DNA of 64,000 nt from Macrocystis pyrifera (lineage: Eukaryota; Sar; Phaeophyceae; Laminariales; Laminariaceae), in assembly GCA_031763025.1 (NCBI GenBank), contig JASSKH010000017.1, forward strand, positions 10,282,626-10,346,625, in the 5' to 3' direction. Position 1 is the first letter of the stretch, and each line of letters begins with the position of its first letter. Positions 21,030 to 33,438 of the stretch are shown here, in pieces. Below the pieces are notes generated by a model. That model did no database searches, was not told the origin of the DNA, and saw only the letters and a list, made by a program, of their open reading frames with translations. The translations under genes and the position numbers were made by a program.

Positions 21030-24000
21030 CCGCCCATTCTGTTGTACTCACAGGTGAACTGGGGGTTGTATTACTCTGTTTTTGTGTTACAGGCTTGATC
21101 CAGAGCATAGGCTAACAACTACCGGTACCAACTTGGCAGTGTTATCACGGTGGTCAAGAGCAGACTTGCCTGTTTCGTCAGAACGAGTGACGCAGTTTGA
21201 TTTTTCTACAAGACTCGACATCGCCTCGACCGGTCGTCCGTCGTCCGTCTCGCTTGTTGAACCCATCCCCAGATGACTCCTGTGCTGACCGCCCTTTACT
21301 TCAGGAGGCAACGGGGATCAGCGTACATCCAGAACGAGCTGACCGCCGTGATCCAGCGTGCCCTTCTTCTCCAAAAGCTGGAGATGGAGCCCCTGCTGCC
21401 CATGTCCTTCGTAAGAGCGACCAGCCGGGTGGACAAGGAGGTTCTTGGTGTAGATGCGGGTGGGAGATGGTCGATCCGGGGGGCAAAGCGTGGCGGCCAT
21501 CAATACACTCCCCCATCGCGGCACGCCCTTCCTCTTCCACTTGCAGTGGGTCCCTTCTGGGTTCACACAGGAGACGTTTCCTACTGCTCTCCAGGATCGA
21601 CTAAGGTGAGCGTAGCCAACCACGAGTGCCATGGCAAATAACATCTGAGTACGTTTTTTCCTGCGTCCCTTTTTTGTGGCAGGAGTACCTGCACTCTTTT
21701 TTTGTCTTTGCACCAACTTGCACGGCGACCGCCTTTCTGCTCGATGGACCCCTTGCGCTGACTAACATCGCGATCAAAACGGATGCTGCGCAGGCTTTCA
21801 ACAACTGCGGCGTAGAAGCGGCAAATACCTTGCACTTGCGCCCGCTCGCTAAGTTGAAGTTGGTAGCATGCTCGTCTCGATAACACGCCGCCATGACGGC
21901 ATGCCTGCTGGGGAAGAAGTTGCCGAACAGCGCCATTCCGTTCTCCCGCTGTACGAGCGCTCGTCTCAACGAAACACAACGGGACTAAGGTTATATGATA
22001 CCTTCAACTCGGTCGTTCTGTGCAAAACGATGGTCGACTCGAAGTGCGCCATCGCCTCGCCTCTGCGTTCCCTGCACCTGAGGACCTGGCGCCCGGTTTA
22101 AAAATTATCGAGGAAATACGGTGGCCGGTCAAAGCTCTTTAAATTATATGTCGGTACTGCAATACGTAACCGTAACGCCCAGCGCCCCTCAAGTGCTACA
22201 CACAGAAGTACCCTCGTCCCTCCCGCCCTCGTCTACGCCCCTCTCCGCGAAACAGGTCTCGTATATGCCCTATCCGCGAAACAGGTGCGCCTGTATAGCA
22301 CCAGCTCCTCTTCGCGCGTGAAGCTCTCTGTCACGCGGAAGCTCGGACGCAGCGGGTCGGGCTGTGGGGAGCGGTCAAGATCACGAGGGAAACATCACTA
22401 GGTGTCTTCGTCCTGTACGCCAGGTCGCCGCCAATACCTGTGTCATGAAAGGCCGGGCAAGCGACGAGAAAGTGTTGCACAGAGAACGACATGCGATATC
22501 TACTGCCGCAGGCCGGGACACAGCGCCCGGAACCGGCGCCCTATCTCCCACGTGCAGGAAATCGCAGCAGACGGTGACGAGGGATTTGATGCAGCCGTAG
22601 AGGCGAGCGTGCTGCCCAGGAAGGAGGAGAGTTTGCTGAGGGAGGGAGGGAGGGAGGGGGGGCGTGTACGCCAAGACAATACACGGCCAGAGTCTGCTGA
22701 ACCAGCGTCTTTCGATGATTTAGCGTTGCTGGGCATATATATCATCCTCAGGCGGAATCTTACAAGCCACCGCTGGACGATGGTGCGGAGGCAATGGCGA
22801 CTTCAACAACGAGGACCTTCTTACGGAGAACACCGCAAAGCAAGCAGGTGAGTCAGTTTTCGTTTGCTGGAGCTCTAACGTAAGGATGGCGGCATGTGTG
22901 TAAATTTTCTACTTTTTTGCGTATGGTGGAGTCTGACATTTCTGATGCAAGCGAATGATATCGTGTTGCCCTTGCGTGTGATTGAGACTTCGGTTTCGCT
23001 GTCTTATTCGCTCGCTCATCTGGCGTGGACCGCATAATTTTCCATTTGATCGCCAGATAACACTGATGATGAAGTTGACGACGCTGCAGGTGGAGCCAGA
23101 GCAGGCAACGAGTGGATCGGTCTAATGCGACCAGGCGACAGGGATATACTGGTGAGCGGCGGGTATAGATGCTTGTAAAACTTTCCAAACAACATGTAAA
23201 GGCTTGCAAACTTCAGTGCGTGTGTTGGCAGCCTACTCTAGGTTACGAGTCGTGCGAAGGCATGGGGAGTACTCTTGTTGGCAGGGAGATGGCTAGCTAG
23301 CTTTCTTGAACAAATAAATAGCGGTGCTACGGATAACTTCTATAATGTGGTATGTAAACTGGGTCAACTGCGCGTACCTTTCGGATGTACAAGAGTGGCT
23401 GCTCACTTGAATCTGCGGACACGCTTCGAAGTCGTTTTCGGGCCACAACCAATCCCCGCTGTCGTGGCAACACTATTCCTGCCTTCTTGTTGGGTCCCTC
23501 ATATTCAGGGCTACCGCCGGTATCTCTGCACTCTCCATTCGCCATTGCCATCAACAGGAAGATAGCCAGCCAACCTCAAAGCTATGCTTCGGTGTCTTAG
23601 AAACGCGGATAGCTCCCGATCATGAAAGTCGCCGCGGAGTCGTCAGGGGGGTGATGCAGCAAGCACTGACCAAGATTTCAAGCACTGCCGTGGCCACGCC
23701 TCGAATTTTTGCTCCCAACCCCTCAATGCGAGATTCGTTGGCGCCATCCATGGTCGCCGCCAGGGCGGTGGGGGCAGGGGCAAATATCTGAGTCCGCTCA
23801 TTGCGGATGGATATCGCCAGGGGGGGGGTGAGCGGAGGGGATGGCGGTCGTACACTGATGGAGGAATCCGGAAGTTGCCAGGAGTGTACGCACCGCGAGG
23901 GTGGGTGGTCTCAGATCGACCCTGGACCCATAATTAGACGAGCAACGGCTCATCGTGCCTTCTGACCCTGGCCCGGGGACGGAAAACGTGTTCGCTGAAA

Positions 24001-25005
24001 CACAGAGGACAAATGGATTTCCTCCTTGCAAGTTCCCTTTCGTCCGTGGGTCGTACGACGACTGTAAATATGGCTGGCGTGGTCGCAGAGGCGATTCTCT
24101 TTAGTTGCCACTGACGTTTTACATGGGCTAACATGAAGGATTTGGTTTATCACTGGCTGCTGCTGAATATACATTTTGCGATTGAAACCGTCTTGTTCTT
24201 AACACACGTTTTGACGTTTTCCGTGTGTTGTACCTGGTATTTTTTTTGGAGAAGACCGAGGGCGATGTAGACTCTGCGTTCTGTGTGTTGTCTAAAACGC
24301 AGTGAACTTCGTCATTACACCACCAGACAACTCTCGATGTATCCATATTTAACATAGTAGTATATTGTACGATATACCACTTCCATCGGTCACGTTGCGT
24401 AGAGTATCTCATGTGTGATCGTTCTGTGTGGTCAGAGATAAAATTCTAGAGCAGCAGCTAGCTGCAGTAGTACAGAATGTATTTTATAGTTTTTTTTCCC
24501 CCTATCTTTGCGACGACACCCCCGCAGCCCTTCACCTGCAGCAAATATACCGGTACTGCCAGCCTATCCGGAAAGTACCAGGTAATCCAACGTGAAAAAC
24601 CGTTTCGCAGTCGGATTTTATCTCGAACAGATATGCACTAATACATGAAGTCGACTTTTAACGCTGACAATAGAATCTTGCCTTCTACCAGAACACAGGT
24701 AAAGGAGCCCACTGTAAGAGCAAATGACAGGAAAACGAGAAAATTGAATGCGATTATACTGAACTCAGTATATAACGTACCTTTGACAAATAAGAAATTC
24801 GGACTGGACCAGCATTCCGGTTTCTTATTTTTCCCACTATTTTCAAGTATTTGGTATTGTAGCTCGCCCGACAAAAACGTCTTTATATTTTTTTCGCCCT
24901 TCGCGCGAACATAGACACAACACATAGCACCACCTTGGTACACCCAGCACGCGGACGCAGAACACTTTAGGCCACGGCAGCCGTGCCTTCTGCAATCGGG
25001 TTGTC
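21030..25005. other. stretch with no gene I can support
   Basis: Open frames of 70-150 codons occur on both strands (for example 21273-21641 plus, 21601-21969 minus, 22402-22851 plus), but they overlap each other and show no recognisable domain. A GAGG-type purine run lies at 22640-22660. Diverged exons of a host gene at 21.2-22.9 kb cannot be excluded, as this part is more GC-rich than its surroundings. Confidence 0.35.
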
Positions 25006-26011
25006 ATGAGTAACGTCGGCAAGCGCAGAGCAGCGGCACCAAGCGCCGCAGCAGCGGCGCCGAGAGCCACGAAAGAGCCCGAAGGATCTGAAGTCTCCTC
25101 GCTTGAATCTCCAGCTTAGGGGGAAGATGACGATGGTGATAGTGCGTCCAGCGACAGCGACTTCGAGGTGATGCGAAGCAAAGATCCCGGCGCTGAACAG
25201 CGCTCTGGCCTCAACGACGGAGCAGAAAAGTCCCCTGCCGCTGAGAGCCGCGCAACCGTTGTGTGGCGTAAACCGCGAAATATAAAAAATCGAGCGTGTG
25301 GGCATTCTTCCTCCAGGGCACGGAGAAAGGGAAGAAAAGGGCAAAGTGTGCAATTGAAGGCTGCAAAAAAAAACCGGTCGTAATGGCGCAGGCGACATCG
25401 AACTCAGCGCAGCACATGTCCGTCCACCACAAGGACCGCCCCGCATTCGTCGAGCATGTCCAGGCGGAAGAGCACAAGACAGTGGCAAAGACTGTACATC
25501 AGAATTTACAGGGTATCATGGGGTACCTAAACAAGGACGAGTCTGCTGTTAACCAGCGGCTCATTCTTGGGCTCATCGTGGGCGGGCACAAGAGTATTTC
25601 TGTTGTGGAAGAAGAGGGGTTTAAGACCATGTTGCGTGGACTCACCAGGCGGCCAAACTTCCAGATCCCGTGCCGGAAGACAATTACCATCCAGCTGACC
25701 CATACCGCGGTCGTCACAAGGGAGAAAGTCGGGGCGATGTCCCCTAGGGAGAACCTGTGCCTTCTTACCTCCGACGGCTGGACGTCGGGCAATGGGCTGG
25801 CCATGCTGGGCGTGACCGGGCACTGGATCAACAAGGCCTGGAAGCTCGTGTCTGCTTGCCTCGACGTGTCTGAGCTCGAAGGAGGCAGAACGAGCTGTTG
25901 TGCCCTCACGTCGCCAAGCTGACTCACAAGTATCTTGCGACCCATGCCACGTTGGCGGCATCAGAACGTCTGTTCTTGCAGGCCGGCTTGGTGGTAAACG
26001 TCGAAACGTAA
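25006..26011 (+). pseudogene. hAT-family transposase relic lacking its catalytic middle
   Basis: The ATG at 25006 opens a Ser/Asp/Glu-rich leader. A BED zinc finger follows (C-x4-C near 25350, then H-x3-H in HMSVHH near 25415). Next come the helical region and LTSDGWTSGN near 25768, the hAT core around the first catalytic aspartate. At about 25900 the sequence passes straight into YLATHATLAASERLF, the carboxy-terminal dimerisation motif of hAT transposases. The catalytic core between the first Asp and the carboxy terminus, normally several hundred residues with the second Asp and the Glu, is therefore missing. An in-frame TAG lies at 25117-25119, and frame changes occur near 25290 and 25900. 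Not functional. Confidence 0.85.
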
Positions 26012-26342
26012 TCCTATACCGGGGGAAACAGCGGCAGACATAATGTTCCTTCATGAGAGCATCAAACACAACCTGCGGTAGTTTGCTGTAACCACTTTGA
26101 TGGTGTGTCAAGTTACCGCAAGCCTGTCGTTGGTATGTTGGTAGTGTAAAAGTTAGAGGGACACCATAAAGGTCCTGTTTGTCGAGACACGCGATTCTGT
26201 TTGTCGAGCATTGAGCAGCAGATGGACGGAGATCAACGAACACTATATTGTGCAACGGCTTTATTCTTGGCGTCGCATGAACTGGGCCATGATCGTCGGG
26301 ATGAGCTTTGCCAGCAGACACCATCGCAAGTAGATAGAGGGG
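26012..26342. other. left flank of nested element A
   Basis: No gene is evident. On the minus strand the part next to 26342 has weak similarity to the LINE carboxy-terminal coding region, which would agree with element A having inserted into an older LINE copy whose other half lies at 43929-44285. Confidence 0.3.
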
Positions 26343-26604
26343 TGTTGATTGTACTCACAGAAACACGAAACATAAGATCTATTGTAGATTGAGGAGTTCC
26401 ATGCTGAAAAGGGATTCTGGTAGTAGGGTATTTGGATATCGGGGAAATGTGTGCCCACCAATGCCACTCGTTAGATGTAGCTCCATATGAGGCGAGTCGA
26501 CTCGACAGCTCGGATATAATATATGAGGAGTTCCGTGTTACTGTCTGGAGTCAACAACGCGTTCCCGTGCCAGCTGCGTCTATACCTTTAGAGATCAATC
26601 AACA
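26343..26604 (+). mobile_element. 5' LTR of element A
   Basis: 262 bp, with inverted ends TGTTGATTG and CAATCAACA. A GATATAATATA promoter-like box lies near 26512. It shows the uninterrupted version of the site where element C later entered the 3' LTR. Confidence 0.85.
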
Positions 26605-27722
26605 CACTAGTGAAAGCCGGTGATCTTCTATTGGCAAGCGCAGCCCAGGCGAACCTAGAGTGGTGGGAATCTGCTTCTAGCATGTCTATTCTTAGCTGTG
26701 CTTATTGATAGTCAGAGAGATAGCATGTGAATTTAGAAGAAGATATCGAGGTCCTGGAGGAAAGGACGTGACAGGAGAGGCAGGAGATGCCGCACCAGAA
26801 GCAGCAGCGATCCTACCAGGTCCAAGCTTGAGCCGGACCTGGTTGATTCGCATGGCACTGGTCGCGAAGGCGCTGGAGAGTAGTAGTTGCAGGGGCAGCA
26901 GCAGCTCCAGCAGCACCGTCAGCAGTCAGAGGATTGCTGCACTTGTTACGACGATGAAGCGCATGCAGTAACCACCGTTACCGCCGCCGCCGTGACCACC
27001 GCCGCCGCTACCGCCGTCTCCACTACCGCCGCTAACACCGCCGTCGTCTCGACCACCGCGTAACCGTCGCTGCTGTAACACCTCGGGATAGCCAGGCACC
27101 AGCCTGAATCTGTGGGTTCGCTTCGCGCTGGCGACGTAGAAGTAGAAAGTAAGAACATAAGAGAGCATGAAAGAGGGAGTTTGGCTGGCAGGAGCCGGGG
27201 GGGAAGGTGGAGACCGCGGGGGAGCGACGCTGAAAGTGTCTTGGCAGAATAGTTTGCCTGGACTGCTGAAGCACCACGCCCGCAGGTGGTTGATGGGGGG
27301 GACGTTGCCCCCGAGGAAGGAGACGAGAGAGACAGTGAAGATGGGCGAAGGGGGAGGAGTTTTCATCGTCTGTTCGGGATCAGCGCACGGGCGCGACAGG
27401 ATGTGCTGCCCCAAGAGAGAGGATGAAGAGAAGGGACCGAGGCGCCACCAGCAAGGACTTATGTCCGCACCAGGCACGTTTGACTTTGTTGATTGATTGC
27501 TGTGGTGATTTTCGTTTTTATATTGATTGTATAGAGTAGATAATCTTCGAACATAGGAGATTGAGATTTGGGAATGTTGGAATTGGAACGAGATGCACAG
27601 ACGTACACGTATACAGCTTCCCTCACTGAAGTTATCCTGTAGACGCACTGCAGGACTATGACGTCTGCCCGTTTTATGGTTGACTGGTCGAGGGCTCTGG
27701 CTGGGCATCGATGCGAGCACGA
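26605..27722 (+). other. element A interior, left part
   Basis: It aligns with 39387-40462 of element B, including a GGACGTTGCCCCCGAGGAAGG segment near 27298 and 40051. Open frames occur on both strands in both copies without any retroelement domain. The B copy has a short coiled-coil-like plus frame near 39462-39574. I cannot assign a function. Confidence 0.6.
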
Positions 27723-27823
27723 ATACCATTAGATGAAAGTAGAGTAAATGAGAAAGTGTGGAACGTCGAGTAGCATTTTCGCACATAATCTACAGCTGTA
27801 TCACTGCTGTATCCTAACAGTAC

Positions 27824-29758
27824 TTGCCAACACGACCGCTTAAACAGTCGCTCGGAGATGAACCATCCATGGACGAGATGACGGAAGCACTTACGGGTAC
27901 GCCAAAAAGGAAAGCTGTCGGGCCAGATGGTCTCCCGGCCGAACTCCTGAAAATTGACCACCTCGCATTCGCCCAGTGCTTTCACAACATCCTTGTCAAT
28001 GTTTGGATAACAGGAGAAGTCCTCCAGCAATGGAAATTTGCGATCATCAAGGTCCTTCACAAAGAGAAGGACCGAACTGGTTGCAACAACTTCAGAGGGC
28101 TTTCGCTTGTTGCCCACGCTGGCAAAGTTTGTTGAAAATCGTCCCGTCCCGCCTCAGTAGCTACTGCGAGACCGAGGAATTACTCCCGGAGGAACAGCAG
28201 CGCGGCTTCCGCCCCGCACGATCAACGATTGATATGTTGTTCGTCGTGCACTGGTTGCAAGAGCTTGGACGACAGAGGAAAACCCCCTTGTACTTGTGCT
28301 TCATCGATCTGCACAAAGCGCACGACTCTGTCGACCGAGAGCTGTTATAGGAGGTACTCACACGCTTTGGCGTACCAACCAAGATGCTGAGAATTATCCG
28401 TAATTTCCACGATGGCATGCGGGCTCGCGTGCGTACGGATGACGGCGAGCACTCGCAATGTTTCGATGTCACGCAGGGGCTGCGGCAAGGCTGTGTGCTA
28501 TCACCGTTACTGCTGTTCAACGTATTCTTCGCTGCTGCGTTACACGTCGTACTATTAATAGTACGCTTCAGCCAAGACGAAGCCATCGTAAGGAATTTGG
28601 TCCAAATCAGTGATGCTGGAGTAGGTCGAACGGAGGAGCAGGAGCCGTTGGCGTGCGTGCGAAGGGCTGTATGGGGCATGTTGTACGTCGATGACGCAGG
28701 AATTGTCTCGAAGTCGGCTCAAGGGCTCGCGAAAATGATGACAGTCATCGTGACTGTCTTCAAAGCAGCAGGTCTCACGGTGTCGGAAAAGAAGACAGAG
28801 ACTATGCTTTTAGAGACACCAGACCAGGAAACCCTCGCACCATCGCTCGTCATCGAAGCAGCAGGCCAGAGGTATAAGCAGACGGCCCAGCTCTCATACT
28901 TAGGCGGCGTTATCCACGAAACGCTGACCTCTCGCTCGAAATCGACCGACGGATCCGTCTCATGCGAGCATGCTCCAAACGGTTCGGCCCGGAGCTGTAT
29001 GATAGGACGACCGCCCCCCTTAGCCTGAACGTCCGAATACTGAAGGCCGAGGTGATTGAGACCCTGCTGTACGGGTGTGTGACGTGAACCCTCAGAGCGG
29101 AACACTTGCCAAGCTTCGAACGCCTCACCACGAAGTCCTGTTGCGAGTCATTGGCTTCCAGTGCCGACTTCGTACTGACCATGCCACCCTCTCGTACGCG
29201 AAGGCCCTCAACATCACGCGTTGCGAGAGCATCGAAACGACCATTCGCAAACGGCGGCTCTTCTTTGCGGGGGGGGTGGCACGGCAAAACAAGGAGCGAT
29301 CACCCAGTCGGGTAATGTTCGGGACGATGGCTAGTGAAGAGAACCCGAGACCTAGCGGACAGTTTAAGACTTGGCATAGATGCATAGTCGAAGACCTTAG
29401 GGAGTTCCAAGCCACCGAAGGGTCAACGGAACTTGCCCTCTTGGTGTTTGGAGTTGAGACCGCGCTGTGGTCCACTGCTGCAAAAAAGGCAGGGAAGTGG
29501 TACCGGGGGATCCTCGAAGCAGCTAAACGGTTCATGGTGAGGTGGCACGAGGTTGAGGCTGAGCTAAGCAGGCAGCGCCGCGCATCCGCCGTGGGTGGTG
29601 TCCAAGGGAATGGGGGGAGGGGGGGCAACAGGAGGAGTGGAAGAAAACCCGACCAAAGGAATGCGGAGAGGGGGGGGGACAGGAGTAGAAGGGAAACTGC
29701 AGTGGACGAAAGTAGGAAGGAGATGGCAGAGAGGGTAGCAAGGTACCGGGTAGACTAG
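27824..29758 (+). pseudogene. LINE reverse transcriptase, inactive
   Basis: Reverse transcriptase blocks appear in order: [13 protein letters not shown] (27910), a CNNFRGLSL block (28084), [12 protein letters not shown] (28204), [10 protein letters not shown] with the first catalytic Asp (28301), [10 protein letters not shown] (28479) and YVDDAGIVS with the catalytic Asp pair (28684). A conserved carboxy region with IRKRRLFFAGGVAR follows (29250). A TAG interrupts the frame at 28348-28350, and frame changes occur near 28130, 28920 and 29095, with a TGA near 29083. The amino terminus with the endonuclease is absent. The clade is not assigned. Confidence 0.9.
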
Positions 29759-30169
29759 GAAATAGAACATGTCTATACTACTCGTACCATCAACTGGTGT
29801 AGCTGGTGTTACCGTGGTCTTCCTTTGTCTTGCTTCTTCAATTATTTCTTGCGCTGACCTTCTGTGATTTTCATTTTATGTCTTTCTCTTCCTTCCTTCG
29901 ATTGGTAAGCCTTATTGAAGAAGTCTTGTGGCGAGGGTGGATGACGAGCCTGCTTTGTTTGTTTCGTATTGTCTGACGCTGAGGGGCAGGGGATAATTGA
30001 TGAATGCTGGACGGAGGCGGCAGACAGGGTAGCAAGGTACTAGGCGGAATAGGAGGGAGAACCTGGCTATGCTACTCGTACCACAAACTGCTGCCGTTAC
30101 CTGGAGGATGCTTTGTGCTTTGGTTTGCCTGTTATTTTCCCTTGGTTCTTAGTCTTACTCTGTTTACAA

Positions 30170-30360
30170 GTAGTGGTGTTTTTCTTCTTTTTCCTTTTTT
30201 CCAGCTCGTTCTTTTCAAGTGTCTGCCACATCCCCTGCGGGAGGGGCACGACATTTTGTTTCTTATATATTTGTTTCTTTTCTCTTTTTCTCTTTCGATT
30301 TGTCTTTGTTTTTGATTTTGTTTTTTCTTTTCTTTGTTTCGTTTCGTTTCTCTCTATCAT
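30170..30360. repeat. T/C-rich low-complexity tract
   Basis: A pyrimidine-rich run dominated by TTTTC and TTTCG words within the 3' part of the LINE insertion. No function is inferred. Confidence 0.6.
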
Positions 30361-30488
30361 GGAATGTGTATGTCGTGCCTGTCGTATTCAGTATGATGAC
30401 ATGGCATTGCATTGTCCACTGTGCTTGCTGCATACGTGGTATATCTATGGCGTAGCTTTGTGACCACAGAAGTTGTATCTCTTCTAGG

Positions 30489-30575
30489 ATTGAAGAATCG
30501 GCACGGACACTGGTTGTGCTGGATGTCGACGGGTAGAAACATCGGTTTAATGTGAAGAACACACACACAATATAG
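30489..30575. repeat. dispersed repeat, copy 1
   Basis: GAAGAATCGGCACGGACACT and about 60 following bases recur at 35874-35955 inside element C with a few differences. Neither copy is coding. Confidence 0.65.
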
Positions 30576-30800
30576 CAGTATTGCATGATACATTTGGAAT
30601 GCAAAGGGTAAAGGTACTCATATAAATTCGTTGAGATACGCGCGAATGATGTGAGCTCAGTGACTGCACAAAGACCCTTCGCCTATGTGCACCTTTTTGA
30701 AGTTATTACGTATCATATACAGTAAGAGGATTGATAAGCCCACCCTATAATTATTGCTGAGTTTGGCATTGCGTGGGTCTGGTGCTGTAATAACCGAGTA

Positions 30801-32640
30801 AGTACAGCAGAAAGAGGTGGAAGTGTTGAACCCTTGTGCCAAACTACAGCAACACGTACCTCTGTTTGCGGCTTTTCACATATTTACATCTTTGTATGCG
30901 GGAAACTCGTTTTTGAATTGTTGGGTTGATGTGCAGCTGTGTAGCACGACCCGTGCTGCTTGTTACGTGCTAAAAGGCAATATTTGTGGACGGAGCAGTA
31001 TATTATACGAGTAAAGCAGCAGAAGTAGTATGGTCCTGCGAGCGAAACATCAGAGTTTACATTGCACTGTTTTGAGTAAAATCCTGACTGGACTGCAGAA
31101 TAGAGCACCCCCTCGTCCAGCGTCTGTTGCCTCGGTACTACTGCTGCTGATGGTAGAGTTATGGGTATGAGTTGAGACGAAAACAGTTTGCTTGGTACTG
31201 CTGTATATGTTCACGAAGTACGTACTGCAGTATATAGCGCTCGAGGAATACATGGGTTTGATGTGGGATCAGGTATTCTCGTTGACAAGAAACTCTTTAT
31301 TTGCAGTAGCAGTTGAGAAGTTGAACTATAGTGGTGAAGAGGAGCTTGCGAGCTGTAAATGCGTGATAGAAACACCCAATGCAGACCTAATCGCTCGAAT
31401 GCACGCCCCATCCCTCCTTGTGTGAGCCGGGTCAATGCTGCGGAGGCGACGTTTCATTTCACCCAGGAGGATAAGCTGGATGACCCGAGCTGCGGTGACG
31501 CCATGAGACCGGACGGAGAAGCAGCCGCGGCGGAGGTAACAGAGGCAGTGTTTGGGGCATTGGGGTGGTTTTATTGAAATGTGTTTGCCTGTGAATCTGG
31601 ATGATTATTTTCATTGTTTGTGTTTTAGAGTTGTGTTCTGGTCGATTTGGATTGCGGCGAGGATTTTGGGCATTTTCGAGGATTATCAACGCCGAATAAA
31701 ATTTCAGCGGAAAGAGATGTATGCTATCTCGCATTACCGTCGCGATCTGTGTTTCTATGGCGAGAGTAGGGGACAAGGGGAGACTCTTGTCCGGAGGAAC
31801 GGAGTTCCTTGCGATCTCTAGCGTTACATTTTCTTGGCTTGTTTTTTATTTTGATGAGGATGACTACTATGATATTTTCCATGATATGTATTCATTTCTT
31901 ATAAAACAGAGGCAGAGGTTTTTTGATAAGGCTGGAGAGAGACTATGACGCGCCTGGGGGCGTATGCGGTCCATATTAAATGTTTTCTGATTCGGAAGGC
32001 TTGGGTAGTACTTCGGAACTTGAGAGTTTGATTTTTGTGGTTTTTGAAAAATTGTGCTTTTGTTCTTCAGAGTCAGCGCTGACTGAGTGGTCCAGTAGGT
32101 AGTGCGATGTAATTCCCAAGGGTGGCTCGGGGGTTCAAATCTCGCCGAATTCGTAATTTGTTCTTTTCGAACGTGTGCTGGAGACAATATGAATGATTAT
32201 GATAGTGTGCCTCTAGAAACCAGTAGCGTTTGGCGAGGGGAGGGCCCCCCGGAGATCACTGTTACTAAGTCGACAAGATTCCACGAATATCTTCGGACCA
32301 ATTCCGCGGAAAATGCCGTTTTACCTGGCTGAATCCGAGAAGACGGCTGTTTTGCCTGGCATTGGATTTCGAGAGTTCATGTGTTTGCAACAGAGAGGCT
32401 GTGGATTTAAGCATATGAATACTGATTTGAGGATTTGAGTGTTGATTCAAGAATTTGATTTTTGAGTACAGATTGGATTTTTGACTTTCTGAGTTTGTTT
32501 TGAGTTGATTATAATAATGAGATATATCAGCCCTGCGATGTCGTACATTTTCATCTACAGAGCTGGAGGGAATATTGATATGGTGATGCACATGAGCAGG
32601 GAGGATATTAGTATGGTCGTGTATAAAGGAGTAGGGGGGA
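30801..32640 (+). other. element A interior, right part
   Basis: It aligns with 40463-41960 of element B. Shared landmarks include GGGTCAATGCTGCGGAGGCG (31431 and 40949), ATGCTATCTCGCATTACCGT (31721 and 41238) and the tRNA-like segment at 32083-32157. No gag or pol domain is visible. Confidence 0.6.
32083..32157 (+). other. tRNA-like segment with Pol III-type boxes (element A)
   Basis: TGGTCCAGTAGG fits an A box (TRGYNNANNNG) and GGGTTCAAATCTC, about 40 bases later, fits a B box (GGTTCRANTCC, one mismatch). The acceptor stem is incomplete, so it is not a working tRNA gene. The segment is conserved at 41595-41668 in element B, so it belongs to the element lineage. Confidence 0.6.
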
Positions 32641-32874
32641 TGTTGATTGTACTCAGAAACACGACATATAAGATCCATCGTAGATAGAGGAGTGCCATGC
32701 TGGAAAGGAATTTTGGTAGTAAGTTATTTGGGATATCGGGGTAATGTGTGCCCACAAATGCCACTCGTTAGATGTAGCTCCATATGAGGCGAGTCGACTC
32801 GACAGCTCAGATATAGTATAAGTGGAGTTCCGTGTTACTGTCCGTAGTCAACCACGCGTTCCCGTGCCAGCTGC
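32641..32874 (+). mobile_element. 3' LTR of element A, first part
   Basis: It matches the 5' LTR 26343-26574 and stops at CCAGCTGC, where element C enters. The match resumes at 43902. Confidence 0.85.
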
Positions 32875-33438
32875 TGTTACAGCGGGTGGCGCCAGGGAGG
32901 GAGGTTCACAGCGCTGTGACTGTCGTGACCAGCGCTATGGGGAGGATAATACGGCGCGAGACCACTGCCTTGATCAGGGTCACGCGTCGGGTCTATTCGA
33001 TAGGCAGAGGGCAAGCTTTGGTTAGCATCCTCTGGGCGGATCTTATAGGGGAAGGGAGGATCCCCGGTGTGGGAACGCCTTCGGTCTCGGGTACAGAGCC
33101 AGCAACGAGGTTCCGGGACCACCCGGTGTTTACAAAACACCACCAAGAGTGAAGAAAGAAAGTCAAAGCCAAGTGATCTGTGATACCTGTCCTATCGACC
33201 CCCAGCCCCTAGGGCCCTGCCGTGCCCGTCGTGCCCGTCATCGTGTCTGTGGTGCTTCGTTGAGTGTTCACGCTGACTGCTCGCATCTATCGCATTGCAT
33301 CGATCCACGTTCTGCATGACCCGATCATTACTGCTTGAAGGCACTTCCTCGAACTCCCAAACAACAGGTGAGCCGGCCTCAGAGATCTAACGAACGCAGG
33401 TCCTTTTTACGGTCTGAGAGCTGTACCCTGCTGTAACA
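32875..33438 (+). mobile_element. 5' LTR of element C
   Basis: 564 bp. The same family left the short solo LTR at 12252-12451. Confidence 0.88.

Larger units (their letters stand above)
27723..30800 (+). mobile_element. non-LTR retrotransposon (LINE), 5'-truncated, inside element A
   Basis: The boundaries are inferred by comparison with element B, which is continuous at about 40462 where A is interrupted. The coding part (27824-29758) has a reverse transcriptase and a carboxy-terminal region but no endonuclease, as expected of 5' truncation. A ~65-bp segment with GTAGCAAGGTAC occurs twice in the 3' part (29735 and 30028). No poly-A tail was found. Other fragments of the same family lie at 43929-44285, 44980-45134, 45480-45790 and 63740-64000. 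Confidence 0.82.

Noticed and set aside
20743-21115. Polyglutamine or Ala/Ser-rich protein
   Set aside because: Two frames through the CAG tract are equally open and no adjoining domain or clear splice site was found.
22402-22851. 149-codon plus frame
   Set aside because: It overlaps minus frames of similar length, includes a GAGG simple run and has no recognisable domain.
26926-27786. 286-codon minus frame in element A, with a partly similar minus frame in element B (39490-40209)
   Set aside because: The similarity follows from the shared DNA. Composition is low-complexity in part and no domain is seen. Coding cannot be claimed without codon-level evidence.
32083-32157. Functional tRNA gene
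   Set aside because: The boxes are present but the acceptor stem does not pair and the copy in element B is weaker.
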